Of a stretch of DNA of 64,000 nucleotides, positions 14,301 to 26,300 are shown one piece after another. The notes beneath the pieces are model-generated. The model made no database searches, was not told the DNA's origin, and saw only the letters and a list, made by a program, of their open reading frames with translations. Source of the stretch: Arabidopsis thaliana (lineage: Eukaryota > Streptophyta > Magnoliopsida > Brassicales > Brassicaceae). How positions within the stretch are numbered: position 1 is the first letter of the stretch; every line of letters starts with the position of its first letter. Both the position numbers and the translations under genes were made by a program. The DNA is taken from positions 26,229,835-26,293,834 of the forward strand of contig NC_003076.8 in NCBI RefSeq assembly GCF_000001735.4. Reading direction: 5' to 3'.

Positions 14301-15609
14301 TGCATAATTGATAATTAGTGGACTTGAGCAAAAGATAAATCTCTGTCGATCAGATTCGGGGATAATTTGGATTAGAATATTAGGATCAACAAATGGATTT
14401 AACAGGACTGAAATTCATCAAATCATAAAAATATAAGAATAAAATAAAAAATAGTGAAATTAGGTCATGAAGTTGATTGTTAATGTTGGAGGGGTCCAAG
14501 TGGTGGGGATGTGTTTAGAGAGCACTTGGTTAAGAAAACTTGCCAGTGACGTCAATTTCCGGTTGGAAACTTTAGTGCCAAATATATAGTTCTTTATATT
14601 TCGAGGGTCCCTAACTTTATCTAACAGTGTGGAGTTTTATTTGGCAATTAACGGAATCTGTCTTGTAATTAACGGAAAGCTATCTAACGTCTAATTCGTA
14701 TTTTATCCTAATCAAAACCATACGAACTTTTTTGGTGGTTAGATGTCAATTTCAGTAATTCCATTAAAAAACATGTCTCATTTTGTAGGAACTTAAAATA
14801 GTATGGTGTTATTATCTGTTTTATCTTTAACCCATCCAAGAGTTAGATATCTACTGGCGGAAAAGAAACAATTATTGATTTCTTGTCCATAATTATATTT
14901 CGAGAAAATGATTAACCACGAAGACTTCTTGTTGTAGTAACGCACAAAATTGAAACTTGGTTTAGCAGTTTTTCTAATTAAAGCATCAAACGTGGTTGCA
15001 TAAAACACCTTTTAAGTTTTTGGATTACTGATATAAAAGGAAATGTGAAGAATCATGCAATCTTCATTGGCTATTTCTGGTACAATTCAAACAGAACTCG
15101 AGATGTCCTAAAATGCTAGCAATCTATTATTTTGGTATTAAAAAAAACATAAAACTCATAGATATACAGTTTCGTCTATGATTTCATTTGTAGCCAAAGG
15201 AAAACAGAAATGCATCAGGACATCGACATCGAAAATATCGTCTGACGAAATGTGCCATGTGTTTTATGCTTTACATAGGTAGTAGCACAAAATAGGTGTA
15301 AGATATTAAACAATAAAAAAACAAAAATAACTGTGCAACTATTTTATCCTTTTTCACACAATACAAAATATCCAGTTTTGAGACATTGTTGTTAGTAGAA
15401 AAAGAAATACGTATAAAAATTAACCTCAGATTCCATAATTTAGTTTGCTTTTTTTTTTGGCACAACCATTTAAAACCAACTGAATACAAAAATAAATAAT
15501 CAGTGATAGAAAAAAATGTAAAATTTTATGATCCATATGTACATCAAAACGAGACATTTCGACATTTTTTTCCGCCTTCTTTCGTTCGTTATCTTATAGC
15601 TAATTAAAT
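11362..15609. other. Intergenic region
   Basis: No gene is supported. Around 12312-12370 there is a run of nearly alternating purine and pyrimidine (TGTGTATATACATGCATATG and onward). The longest open frame, at 12974-13285, lacks a plausible start context and becomes AT-rich with no recognisable domain. I see no RNA gene. Confidence 0.5.
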
Positions 15610-16411
15610 CTAATACAAAGGAACAGGAAAACGCGCCGGCTTAACAGGCGGTGATTGCGGCGGAGTTTGGACATCTACGGTGAGTTTTTCAGGTCGAGGT
15701 GGTGCACACGGACACGGCAATGCTATGAATTTGGGTGTATTATCTCCTGGCATTAACACCGGTACGCTCAGATTCTGCGGTTTCTTCATTTCCTGTTCAT
15801 AGTAACCATATTTCTTAGTTACTCATTCCAAAAAAAAATCCCTTATTTTTACTTCAAATTTTAGTAACACAAATGTTATCTCCTATTGTTTTCCATAAAA
15901 TTTGCTTTCGTGACATATTTACAGAGAGATAAAAAAACCTTATTTAGCGACTCAAATTCTTAAAATGTTTAGATTCAGCATCTCAAATTTCTATAGATAA
16001 AATTATATTTTTTGATAGTTGGAAACTATTTATTTATAAAAAATACAAATACTTTCTAAAACAAAATTACATATATTAAATTTAATGTTTTGGATACTCG
16101 TTTAATAGCTGTAGTTTATATGAGAAATAGGAAATGAACAAAGTCATATTTTGGTAAAGTTATAAATTTGAGAAGAGAGTTACCGGAAAAGGGGGTTTGG
16201 GTTTGTAAGGATTAGACTCGATGTCGGCGGAGGGACGACCATTGGCCAAAGAGCGGCGGAGAGAACGATGTTTGTCCCAATGGTAACAACAAGAGAATAT
16301 TCCGGAGAGGCTGAAAATGATGATAAGAAGCAGAGCTGTGCCAAGAGGGAATCCTAGTGACGGCCGAGAAGCATCCATGTGTGGTGGCGAGAAATCTTGA
16401 GTGTTCTCCAT
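15610..16411 (-). CDS. Small proline-rich single-pass membrane protein
   Basis: On the minus strand, exons 16411-16184 and 15792-15610 join in phase 0 to give 136 residues. I recognise it as the product labelled 'hydroxyproline-rich glycoprotein family' (At5g65660 from memory); its function is not known to me. A hydrophobic segment of about residues 20-42 (FPLGTALLLIIIFSLSGIF) is followed by two Cys, a His/Trp/Lys stop-transfer cluster and a cytosolic-looking tail. The tail in exon 2 is rich in Pro (PCAPPRP, QTPPQSPP) but lacks clear SPPPP extensin repeats. It is therefore better described as a proline-rich membrane protein than as a cell-wall glycoprotein. Other open frames over the same bases are shadows. 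Confidence 0.85.
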
Positions 16412-16569
16412 CTTCTTCTACGACGGTGGCGATATAATCGACGGCTGAGATTGTGAGCTGATGATTTTGTTCTCTCATGTGTTAGAGAGAGAAGGCTAGA
16501 GAAGAGAAGAGAGCTTTGAGAGTTTGGTGAGAACAGGGGACGGGGAAACAAGAAGAGATAGGGAGTGTT

Positions 16570-16577
16570 TATTTATA
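16570..16577 (-). promoter_or_regulatory. TATA box of the proline-rich membrane protein gene
   Basis: TATAAATA on the minus strand lies about 160 bases before the start codon at 16411. This places the transcription start near 16540. The leader between is purine/pyrimidine skewed, with GAGA-type repeats. Confidence 0.5.
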
Positions 16578-19500
16578 AAAGATTTTTATTTTATTGTTTT
16601 TGTTGTGAAATCAAAAAAATGAGATATTAAAATGTTTTTATTTTACAACTGTGAAAAAGTTATTTTCGCAGTACACATAAAGCAAATATGCTGTACAATA
16701 AAGTTGTCCCTTTTCTTTTCGCCGTTGAAATTTTTATTCCCATTAATAATTAAATCATCAAACGATAGATTTTTCAAAAATATAAAGATTATGTTTCTTG
16801 ACTTTTGTTGAACCAATTTACTTATCATTTTACTGTTTGATTATGCAGTGATTTTAAAAGTAATTTTTGTTTTTTGCTAGAAAGTTAAATGTTAATGAGT
16901 GAAAAAAATCTTTCTGACAAAATAAATGCGTTAAAAAATCTTGTACTTTCATGGTGATAAAAACAGCTTAACTTTTATGGATTCCTTGGAGATCAGATGT
17001 TGGTATTGGAATAATATGTGAGATTCTTTTACAAAAATGAAGACAGACAATTCCAAAGCTAGTTTTATCTTTACAAATATATATAAAAAACAAAACAAAC
17101 AAAGTGTTATGTTTCCATTTTCCTTTGAAAATAACAGATTAATGAAATTGTTAATCTAAATGAAATTAATTATGAAGCTTGAAAAAAGGGGAAAGAGAGA
17201 GTGGAAAATGTACGTGGAAAGATGAGATAGAGAGGGCTGCCTGTACGGAGAAGACGTGGGCTCCAAGCTCCACCATGTTAATCTTTTTAGCCGTTTTGCA
17301 CCTAATCTTCATTAATTACCCTAATCCTACCCTTATCTCCAATATCTACTCCTACCAAATCTACTAACTTATGCTTATCTCTATCATAAACCCAAAACAG
17401 AACAGTTCTTCATGTTTATGCAACGCTCTCGTGTAGTTTTTCCTGGTTTAAAATACAAGTGAGTCGGGTTAGAAAGAATTTTGTGACAACATTATTGAAA
17501 GTTGAAACCTCTTCATCGTTAATTATTTAATGATAAAGAAAATTTGCATAGTTATTTGTTTACTCGAGGAATAACGTTGGCTCGTCGATCTCCACCGACG
17601 TTATTTTATTAGATTTTGATGAGCTTTCAGATTTTATAATATAGTTTCACGCATTTTTAAATGCGAGAGAAAAGTATATGCTGGTACGAGTACTATATGC
17701 TAGCTACCAAACCAAAACAATTATCACATGATTTGTCTCTATTCGATCGATTTGTTTTTCAACTATTACATCAATTCTGATAGAGATCCTTAAAATATAG
17801 TACATCTTTTTTGTACTAGATATTTATCCAAATGTGATAATCATACTTAGTTATTTAATCCATCTGACATACACAAAGTCATAACAGACGATTGCTATAC
17901 ACACAAATCGTCATGTATTATTACCCACAAAATTTATTACACAAACATTTTGTTTTACGCATTTTCACTGTTTGATATTCCATTAAGTGAATTTTCTAAA
18001 ATTTTAATACTAATTTTTAAAGTTAATTTTAATCCTAACAAGTTTTAATTTTCAAATAATTTTTCTTTGTTAATATGAAAATTTGTGCTAAAATATATTT
18101 TCAAAACATCAATCACTATTCTACATGTCCTAGTCATTTAATGAATATTGCTTTTGCCAACCTTTGAAATTAATAAAGCATTCAATATACTTTCCAAGTT
18201 TTGTGTAATATATCGAAACTAGGCTAGGCTCTCTATAAAGACGAAAATAATACGATCATGCTATGGCCATGTGCATTGATTATGTGTGGGCGCTTGTTAT
18301 CACCCACACCCGAAATCCCGAATCGTAACGATTGGAAGAGAATTTGAGTTACTACTCGTCGATCGTATCGTACATACGTCATTTAGTTTTTGTATTCTTT
18401 TTCGATTTCATTTAAATTTTAAAGGTGTTCTCAAAACAAGGAAAAAAAGAAGAAGTTATGCTTAACTTCTGTTTTTTATTTATAGAAGTTGTTGAACATC
18501 AAAACAGATAATGTGGCATTGACGAATTGTGTTTTGTTCCTACACCGTCCCTAGACAATTTCGTCCCCACTTACACCTTAACATGTCTCGTTCAAAAATA
18601 TACGCTCTCTTTATTTCCAACCTTGAGCTTCTCATCACCAATTTAATTTAATTTCGTGATTTTGAAAATTTTCAACAAAAATTTCGTCATATGCATTAAT
18701 TTTGATTGAAAACGATCGACAAGGTTTAATTGTGATAATCAGAGACAAGATATACTAATCACATACTTAGTGATTAAGATGTTGTTGAGACGTGGTTCAT
18801 TCATACATTATCCACTTGGTCGCTATAACATAAAACCCGGAATACAAGCAAATCCAAAAAAAAAAAACAGTATTTACTTTGATCCGACAAAATCCATATT
18901 ATAGGGTAAAATCTTTAACTTGGCAAAAAGGCCAAAAACTCTAATTTTCCGGATGACTATGAAACATATTTACGTCAAAAGTTTGGGACTTTTGCCGGCA
19001 ATGCGTATCAACTTTTTCTTTCTCTAAGTTGTCAATTTAATTAAAAACATCTACTAGAAATATGGGTTTGATACTTTATATAAGTAATAAATAAAAACCT
19101 TTGCGACTCAAAACTACCACACTTGATATGAAATTACGAAAATGGACCTGAGCGTTTTCGGGTTTGGACCTTTGGCCTTTTGAGTTCCTAAGGGACAAAT
19201 ATTGGTCCATAAATCTTAAACGACTTCACGATTGAAAGTACAGATATCGATGATAAGATTGATATGGGAATACTCTGTTTCCTATTTTTTTATATAATGT
19301 TTGACGTGTTTGTATTTGTTAATAAATAAACGTAACATGTTTGATCGTTGAAGATACCAGGAAATGATAATATAAGAATAATTAAATTTTGTCACATGGG
19401 ACAGTATCAGTAACCCATATATAGACTATTAAAGTCAATATTAAGTTAGATTTTACGGCTGCTACAAGATCTAATGAAAAACAAAAGAGTAGCTGCCGTG

Positions 19501-22500
19501 TGGAATTCGAATTTGACAAACCTCTTACTTCGATCCTGACTTATAATTTTAGGTATAGCTGTATTTTGTCTTTGCAGTTTTAATTATACATACCGCCAAA
19601 AATCAGTTATTCCAAATTTATATATTTATTTATTATTTTCTTAATAGGAACATTTGTTTCTGTTTTTTTTTTTTTTTTAAAACAGATTTCATTTAGACAT
19701 AAAAGTGTAAGGATAGTAGGATAGTGTTACATTAACTTGTTTAGTGGTTATCATCATCCCATATGTCTAAGCTCGGTTTCCGCATATGCTTCACTCATTT
19801 ATATATTGCGACAAGTTGATTATGTATAAGCTAGTTATCTTTGTGCTAATCCAATCTTCTATTCTAGGATGACACATGTTTAGGTTCACTAACAAAAAAA
19901 ACACATGTTGAGGTAGATTATGACATAAGTTGGGCGGCCTTATTCAAAATGGTGCTTTACGAGTTAATTGTGTTAATGCTTGATCAGATTATTCCTCTAT
20001 GTACACAGATATTGGTTTTAACTCCATCCGTCCATCTTGAAAACAGCGTTTTTGGATAATAATGAATAATCGATCTCTATAATGTATATTATTAGATTCA
20101 TGTATATCTTGTACTTGTTCCTTTGGAATCTACATGTCTCTTTATATGTTTAAATGTTGTAAACGTTCCAGTTTGTTCAATAAAGAATAGATTTCTCTGC
20201 AATAAGAGCATGGTTAGTTTATTACACATTCACACCATGTAATGCTCTAGTTCCTCTTCGAAATTTGACACAAGATAACAATTATCTTTGAGATTTATAA
20301 GTTTCTTAGTAAGATTAGATACGATCTTTCATATGCAAACATCTATAAACACTGTTATTGACGAAAACTAAAATAAAGTAAGCACAATTATTTTCAGTTT
20401 TTCTTTTTAAATTGTGCTTACTTTCATATACTGTACAATTGAGTTTATAGAAAATTGGTTTCAAATTTCTAAAATGAAATACAAGGAATTTCTATTAGGA
20501 AGTAGACTTGCTATTTTAACTTGTAATCACAATAAAAATATCTATATCTATGTGTGTGCGAAGTGTGAACTGTGAATGGGTCTTGAATTTGTCACCGCCG
20601 TTTCTTTTAGGGTCAATGAGTATATCCACTAAACCCATCTTACACTTTTTTATATCACTTTTTTTTTTCTATCAATAACAAAAAATTCTATAAAACGTGT
20701 TTTAACCATTATAATTGTAAACCCTAAACCCCACGATCCTACACTTTTTATATCACAACTTGTGTGTTTGCTTAAAACGTTGTTAATAACCATTATAATA
20801 TATATCTAACATAATAACATTAAACTTTTTAATTAGTCCAAAAAATGAACTTACAAATTATTATCTACTAATAACGATTTCAATGAGGTATGCAGCATGT
20901 TGTTGGGTTTGTTTTGAGAGTGACGCAAATCTGTCTTTTCTCCAATCTAATCAAAGATACATAGCGATTCGGTGACATCAATTCTAGAACCAAAAAGATT
21001 TGATTAAACAGAGAAATTGACTTAATATGCATTTATAATATAAGCTCTTATGTTGTAGAAAAATCCAAACCTGTTCCACAAGCAAAAACTAAGCTGTATG
21101 GGACCATGTTGATATAGACTAAGACCCTAAGCGATATGTACAAATACAGGTGTTATACATAGAAAGAAAAAGAAACCGTTTTTTTCTTTTTCTTATATCT
21201 AATTCATATACAGCTAGATATACATGTAATTTAAAATGTTATCTTTATGTAGTAATTTATTGCGAGGGATGAAATATCTGACGGAGGTTTTATGTGAAAA
21301 CTCGAAGGTGTATTTGATTTTCGGTCAAATATATTTTAATGGCTCTCTCGTATATTGATGATCACGGCTCGGTACATTGTCCTATTACGAACTCGATAAA
21401 ATTAATTATATTATTTTGTTGTGCAAATCCGATTTAGTAGCTCGTCGTTTGACCCTATATTGAGACATATAAAACATATAACAATTTGCAATAAATAATT
21501 AGTTGTTTTTGTGTATTTCTAGTTAAAAAAAAATTGAAAAAATTGTGATACAAAGAATTATAAAAACGTTGACAGCAACATGACTGACTAAACGAAGAAA
21601 TATCTTACGTACATTACATTTTTTTTGGGGTCAACACGTAGATTATAAATTCAACAAATCCTTAATACGAGAGAGGTAAGTATATTATGGCCCATCAAGA
21701 AGGATAGTGGCTTATGGGCCTATGTTATAATATGAAATAAAAGCCCAATTATAAATGAATTTTTATATACTAGAGTGCAAAGTCTGGGCCCAAAGTAAAC
21801 AGTCTAACGTGTCTTGTCGTTTGATTTCCTCCACTCTAATTATAAATTAATTAATTACGGGGAAAAAGATTAATTAACTTTAGTGAATCCATCATCAATC
21901 AAAGACTAATAAAATAAGCGTGAAGGACAAAAGCACTACGGGTCTCATTGTCTTGTCTCAACCCGCATTATTTGTACTCGCAAATGCTGCTAATCTGATC
22001 TACTGTTTACTTTTGCATTTTTGTAATAATTTATCTGTATTACTATTATTGTTTTTTACCAATCACTTTTTAATTAGACACATATTTTCATGTACTCATA
22101 ATTTTAAATATAATGTCTGATGGTAGTTGTAGTAATTTGAAATAATTAATATCCTTTACTTATTATACAGACGATTAAACAAAATATGAGAAAGAGAAAA
22201 TCAAAACTTTTTACGGGGAAGGTTAAGAAATGCCGTATTATTATTCTGGACGGTGAATATTTTTCTTTTACTTTCCTCTTTGTGCATAAGGTGTTAAAGA
22301 CTTTTTTTTTTGATTAATCGTCTTTAAATCTTTGGTAAAAGGAAAGAAAAAAGGTTAAAAAGAATAGAGAGGGGTAAAAAAGAGATAACGTGAGTGGTAC
22401 GGAAGAGTGATGATGAAAAAAAAAGAGTCAGAGAAGGTCATGATGATGATGAACGGACACAGGCCTCTCTTACTCTCTTACCATCAAATCCTACGGTCAG

Positions 22501-23640
22501 ATTGAGATATTTTGTGCTTCCCATGCGTGTTCTTCAATCCCATTTCACCCCTTTTGTTATTATTATGCTCCCCTTTCCCCAATTCCCATTACCTTCCTTT
22601 TTTAATTACTTTGAATTTTTTACAGTAATTTTTTTTATGTATATTACACCCGACTATAATTTTTTTCTTTTTTTCTTTTTAACACGAAAAGAATGTAACC
22701 GACTATAAAAATTAACATACATAATTTACCTGTTTATTACCAACGAATTTACTTTTTTACTTTTTAACCAATCATCCTTATTACTATGGATTAAACGTTG
22801 TGTATGATGATCGTAACAGTGCAATTCAGACATATTTAATACTCCAGAAATATGTATGTTGTTCACATTCAAATTTTGTACTTCTAACAATAACACCACA
22901 AATTATACTTTCAAAAAATGAGATTTTTTTTTTAAACTCAATTCGGACAAACTTGTATGTATCTAATTTTTGTCATGACTATAATTTTGTTTCAATCAGT
23001 TTACTTATTTAAGTGCAAATTCAACAAAAATAAAAAACAAAAATCTAGCACGTGACGTAACCTTATGAAAAAGATTAATCTATAGTCATTATTAAAGTTA
23101 CTTATACTATTTACCCATTCATCTATCTAGAAGACTACAATGAATGCCAAACCAAAAAAAAAAAGCAAAATGAAAAATTCAAGTTTGGGGGGACTAACAT
23201 TTCTCAATGGGCCCCATCCAGTTGGGCCAATCTAAGTAAAAAAAATTGAAAGATAAGGAAACGTAATAATGAAAGTTAAAGAAATTAGGAAGGTGGCGGA
23301 ATTTAATTAAATTTAATCCGAAAGAAAGAAAGTGATTATAAAAAAAGATTAACAAGTCTTAATTAATTTTAGATTAATAAAGTAGAGATAGAGAGAGAAA
23401 GGAAGAAAGTGGAAGAGGTTAGATGTCCCATTCACCACCCGGCAAACCGACTTGGAATGCCGCTTTCTTGTCCCCTCCTCACTCCTCTTTTTCTCTCTTT
23501 ACCATTTTACCCTTCATTCCTCAATCACATTATCATCACATAGAGGTTACATTAGTCATTAAAAACAAAAGGATAGAATCGGAATTTAATATTTGCAGAC
23601 AACCATCCCCTTTCGGGTGGAGCCAGAAAAGTGGCATAAT
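16578..23640. other. 7-kb gene-poor region between divergent genes
   Basis: This lies between the minus-strand proline-rich protein gene and IAA9, so it carries both promoters. I find no protein gene. Notable parts are a telomere-like AAACCCTAAACCCC at 20719-20732, a tight site II cluster at 21689-21792 (listed separately), and two further TGGGCC motifs near 23209-23231. The rest is AT-rich with homopolymer runs. Confidence 0.5.
21689..21792. promoter_or_regulatory. Cluster of site II (TGGGCY) elements without an assigned gene
   Basis: GGCCCA at 21689, TGGGCC at 21715, AGCCCA at 21742 and the palindrome TGGGCCCA at 21785-21792 lie within 104 bases. This density matches TCP-bound core promoters, yet no supported coding sequence starts within 1 kb on either side. 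A non-coding transcript or a very small gene is possible. Confidence 0.4.
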
Positions 23641-23660
23641 TTTGTTTAAAGATCCGACTC

Positions 23661-23666
23661 CCGACA
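23661..23666 (-). promoter_or_regulatory. Candidate auxin response element upstream of IAA9
   Basis: CCGACA on the plus strand is TGTCGG on the minus strand, a high-affinity ARF binding hexamer. It lies roughly 230 bases before the likely IAA9 transcription start near 23890. A single hexamer occurs often by chance. Confidence 0.35.
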
Positions 23667-24057
23667 TTTGTACATCAACGGTTCATATCTGCTGATTTAA
23701 ATCCGACGGTTTAGAATTATCAGCACGATCAAATCTGAGCCGTTGGATTAGAATCCATTCGTAAATAAAAATACGCAACTTTTTCCACTTATTTTCTATT
23801 CTACCACTTTGTTTAGTTATTTTAATTTTAATCTCGGCTACGAGTTTCTGGGTAATGATAATTAAGCTTTTTTCTGCTTTAATGGAAGGACCTTGACACT
23901 TCTCTCTCTCTTTCTCTTTGCTATTCATCTTCTACAGTTTCTTAAAAATTATACTCTTCTTCTCCAAAATATCTCAGACTCTCTTATTTTTGATCGTCTT
24001 CTTCTTCTTCGTTGTGAGCTTCCATTTTTCATCCAGGATTTGTTTTTTCCGTTTGAG

Positions 24058-24589
24058 GTAATTATGTCTTCTCTGTTCTTCTTATACATAGTTTCAAATC
24101 CGGTAATTTTTAGCTTGTTGTTGTTTGTGTGTGTAGTTAGTAGTTATTAGATCTATTAGCTATTGAGTTTCTTTGCTGATTTCCTCACTATTTCTATGGC
24201 GAATTTTGGTTTGTTTGAGCTGTTGGCTTAAACCTTGCTAGGTTTAGTGATTTGTAGATAGAATTCTGTGGAAATTCAAATCTGAGATCAGCTCGAAAAA
24301 TGTAACTCAACGGTGTAGTTTCTTCATCTGACCTTAAGTTGACTTCTATTTATTTTTAGCTTTCCATTTTTTTCTCAGATTGAGCTTTATTTTGCTCTAA
24401 ATTTTGGTTGTGAGTTTTTCATAGATGCAATCTACTTTTGAAACCCTAATTGATACGGTTTCGAGTTTCTTCGAATTTTGATTGAAATTGAGTTCTTGAT
24501 TTTTTCTGGTAATTTAGGGTTTTGTTTGAGGATTTGTTTATGGTTATGTGAATTTAATGTGGAGGACTTTGTGCTGTGTAAATCATCAG
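24058..24589 (+). other. Probable 5' UTR intron of IAA9
   Basis: A donor (TTTGAG then GTAATT) at 24057/24058 and an acceptor (AAATCATCAG) at 24589/24590 would remove a T-rich 532-base intron from the leader. The leader would begin near 23890 in a CT-rich stretch. A leader intron is inferred from composition and splice signals only. Confidence 0.5.
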
Positions 24590-24628
24590 GTAAAGCAGCT
24601 TTGCAGTTAAAGAAACCTTGAGTATCCA

Positions 24629-26300
24629 ATGTCCCCGGAAGAGGAGCTACAGAGCAATGTATCGGTGGCTAGTTCTTCACCTACTAGCAATTGCATCTCC
24701 AGGAACACTCTAGGAGGACTTAAAGAGCATAACTACTTGGGTCTCTCTGATTGTTCTTCTGTTGGAAGCTCTACTCTCTCTCCCCTTGCTGAAGATGACA
24801 AAGCTACTATCAGCCTCAAGGCTACGGAGCTGACACTTGGTCTTCCTGGATCACAATCTCCTGCGAGAGACACAGAGCTTAACCTTTTGAGCCCAGCAAA
24901 GCTAGATGAGAAGCCATTCTTTCCTTTGCTTCCTTCTAAAGATGAGATATGCTCCTCCTCGCAAAAGAACAATGCATCGGGAAACAAAAGAGGCTTTTCT
25001 GACACAATGGATCAGTTTGCTGAAGCTAAAAGTTCAGTGTATACTGAGAAAAACTGGATGTTCCCTGAAGCAGCAGCCACCCAGTCTGTAACAAAGAAAG
25101 ATGTGCCACAAAACATACCCAAAGGACAGTCTAGCACTACAAACAATAGCTCTAGTCCACCTGCAGCCAAGTATGAATAGAAGATAGGAGCATTCGTTCG
25201 ATTTTGATATGGATTACTTTCAACAGCTAGCTAACTGGTGTTTTTTCGGATTCTGGAATTTTCAGGGCACAAATTGTCGGTTGGCCTCCAGTGAGATCCT
25301 ACAGGAAGAACACATTGGCCACTACTTGTAAGAACAGTGACGAAGTTGATGGGAGGCCAGGTTCTGGGGCTCTCTTCGTGAAGGTCAGTATGGATGGTGC
25401 TCCTTATCTGAGGAAAGTTGACCTGAGGAGCTACACTAACTACGGGGAGCTTTCTTCAGCCTTGGAGAAAATGTTCACCACTTTCACTCTTGGTGAGATG
25501 TTTCAGTGATTGCTAGTGATGTGTTTGAAAACCTCTTTCTATTTAAGGATCAATGAATGAGTGCAGTCAAAGTAGTTAACCTGCACTGTTTATTTGATGT
25601 TTAGGTCAATGTGGATCTAATGGAGCTGCTGGGAAGGATATGCTTAGTGAGACCAAGCTCAAGGATCTTTTGAATGGAAAAGACTATGTGCTCACTTATG
25701 AGGATAAGGATGGTGACTGGATGCTTGTTGGAGATGTTCCGTGGGAGTAAGTTTCCTCTCTTATATTCAAAACTTGTTAGAAGCTTTCTCTACTCTCTGC
25801 CAGATATCTTAGAATCAAATCTAACATGCCATAGAAGATTATATCATGGTGATTGGTATAAGCGCTCATGAGTGATTTCTGATCCGATGTATATTACAGG
25901 ATGTTTATTGATGTCTGCAAGAAGCTGAAGATAATGAAAGGGTGTGATGCTATTGGGTTAGGTAAAGTCTATTCTTCTCTCTGCTCCTAAGCTACAACGT
26001 AAACTACTATCTCTACTAAAACCGATTACAAGTAGTGTGTATGATGAGATTAGTGGTTTGTTGGTGTGAGTTACTTGTAGCTGATTTAGAAATTTCAATT
26101 CATGTTTGATCACTCGTCTTCTTTTGGGAGTAAATACAACAAATTAACATGTAAATAAAATCGAAATTAAACTGATTTCAATTCATGTTTGATCACTCGT
26201 CTTCTCTGATTCAAAATGTCTTAATGATTCAATGTGGTGAACTGGTGATATTGCAGCTGCAGCTCCGAGAGCAATGGAGAAATCGAAGATGAGAGCTTAA
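24629..26300 (+). CDS. IAA9: Aux/IAA transcriptional repressor IAA9
   Basis: This is a nuclear auxin co-receptor and repressor. It binds ARF activators and recruits TOPLESS, and auxin triggers its TIR1/AFB-dependent degradation. Exons 24629-25170, 25266-25492, 25605-25746, 25900-25961 and 26257-26300 close to 338 residues, the length I recall for Arabidopsis IAA9. Visible parts are domain I with the EAR motif ELTLGLPG (about residues 67-74), domain II degron [10 protein letters not shown] (about 183-192), and the PB1 domain III/IV from about 215. The PB1 basic Lys (LFVKVSMDG) and the acidic OPCA cluster ([19 protein letters not shown]) are intact. The degron is unmutated, so normal auxin sensitivity is expected. 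The N terminus before domain I is long, as in the IAA8/IAA9/IAA27 group. The last intron contains a 31-bp direct repeat. Confidence 0.97.
26092..26205. repeat. 31-bp direct repeat inside the last IAA9 intron
   Basis: The same 31 bases (ATTTCAATTCATGTTTGATC and on) occur at 26092-26122 and 26175-26205, separated by 52 bases of different sequence. This is a local intronic duplication with no effect on the coding sequence. Confidence 0.85.

Noticed and set aside
20719..20732. Interstitial telomere repeat
   Set aside because: Only two units (AAACCCTAAACCCC) are present; this is better read as a telo-box-like promoter word or chance.
22400..22440. C/D box snoRNA suggested by GTGATGA near the site II cluster
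   Set aside because: No matching CTGA D box with terminal stem was found at the right distance.
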